Below, one piece after another: positions 5,130-5,302 of a stretch of DNA of 5,302 nucleotides. The translations under genes and the position numbers were made by a program. The stretch comes from Lachnospiraceae bacterium. Lineage in GTDB: Bacteria; Bacillota_A; Clostridia; Lachnospirales; Lachnospiraceae. How positions within the stretch are numbered: position 1 is the stretch's first letter; every line of letters starts with the position of its first letter. The notes beneath the pieces are model-generated. The model made no database searches, was not told the origin of the DNA, and saw only the letters and a list, made by a program, of their open reading frames with translations. The stretch covers positions 1-5,302 of the forward strand of contig JAILDD010000111.1 of assembly GCA_024689605.1 (NCBI GenBank), given 5' to 3'.

Positions 5130-5151
5130 AGAATCTGTGTATACAGATTCT
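5130..5151 (-). repeat. Perfect 9-bp-arm inverted repeat in the leader of the PPIase gene
   Basis: AGAATCTGT (5130-5138), GTAT, then ACAGATTCT (5143-5151). The arms are exact, and in RNA this makes a stable stem with a 4-base loop. Little T-tract follows on the minus strand (TTCTTTG), so it is not a convincing terminator. It could be a leader hairpin or an operator. Confidence 0.7.
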
Positions 5152-5174
5152 ATACGCAAAAATTAACACCTGGC

Positions 5175-5186
5175 TGCCATACGGCA
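5175..5186 (-). repeat. Short inverted repeat TGCC-N4-GGCA in the leader
   Basis: The arms are 4 bp with a 4-base spacer. Alone this is weak, but on the minus strand it contains a second GCCGTAT (5179-5185) identical to that of the hairpin next to the ribosome binding site. Confidence 0.3.
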
Positions 5187-5218
5187 TCTGTGTTCATTTG
5201 AAAATATATATCCTCCCA

Positions 5219-5237
5219 TTGCAGGTAAAACCTACAA
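5219..5237 (-). promoter_or_regulatory. Imperfect palindrome at the predicted transcription start, candidate operator
   Basis: TTGCAGGT-AAA-ACCTACAA has 8-bp arms with one mismatch. It covers the region immediately downstream of the candidate -10 (5243-5248), where a bound repressor would block transcription initiation. The binding protein is unknown. Confidence 0.4.
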
Positions 5238-5242
5238 CGCTG

Positions 5243-5271
5243 ATATTACCCCAAAACAGCGTAAAACTCAA
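5243..5271 (-). promoter_or_regulatory. Candidate promoter of the PPIase-YesL operon inside a dyad
   Basis: On the minus strand TTGAGT (5266-5271) and TAATAT (5243-5248) are spaced 17 bases apart, with four of six matches each. A 6-bp inverted repeat ACGCTG-N14-CAGCGT (5237-5262) brackets the -10. Transcription would begin near 5236, giving a leader of about 145 bases. An AT-rich alternative lies around 5200-5212, but I found no good -35 for it. Confidence 0.4.
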
Positions 5272-5302
5272 CGGTTTTCACAGAATTGTCACATTAATTT
5301 TT

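Noticed and set aside
1..5302. CRISPR array, tRNA or rRNA genes, or an intact insertion sequence
   Set aside because: No regularly spaced long repeats, cloverleaf-like segments, rRNA-like stretches or transposase frames were seen.

Overview
This 5.3-kb window looks like chromosomal DNA of a Gram-positive anaerobe of the Clostridia, probably Lachnospiraceae or a close relative. The evidence is strong AAGGAGG-type ribosome binding sites, moderate GC with AT-rich intergenic DNA, a PrsA-like lipoprotein foldase with a lipobox, and Firmicutes-type membrane families (DUF624/YesL, DUF2975, DUF6688-like). Genus-level assignment is inference. All intact genes are on the minus strand, so transcription runs right to left.

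Right side (3237-5302): a 210-base leader rich in dyad symmetries precedes a parvulin-like (PrsA/SurA type) lipoprotein. A YesL/DUF624 membrane protein follows 44 bases downstream. The pair probably forms an operon closed by the hairpin at 3202-3228.

Middle (1561-3236): a stand-alone seven-helix membrane protein with an HExxH motif (putative M50-like intramembrane metalloprotease, 1890-2741) is flanked by two long gaps. The 495-base gap upstream (2742-3236) holds a weak promoter with 21-bp-spaced direct repeats. It also holds a plus-strand coding remnant of 76 codons without a start (2919-3149), which looks like the C-terminal end of a lost protein, followed by a T-tract terminator. The 329-base gap downstream (1561-1889) holds a strong minus-strand terminator, an in-frame non-functional-looking coding tail, two 17-bp near-repeats with a 20-bp period reminiscent of IS21-type ends, a TTATCG dyad cluster and a perfect-consensus sigma-A promoter.

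Left side (1-1560): that promoter drives a 390-aa DUF6688-like membrane protein. A DUF2975 membrane protein follows 67 bases downstream and runs off the left edge. No terminator separates them, so they are probably cotranscribed.

Four of the five intact or partial genes encode multi-pass membrane proteins and the fifth encodes a surface lipoprotein, so this is an envelope-related stretch. I see no RNA gene, CRISPR array, intact mobile element or convincing new multi-gene system. The most interesting items are the degenerate parvulin active site, the plus-strand remnant, the structured leader and the operator-like repeats.
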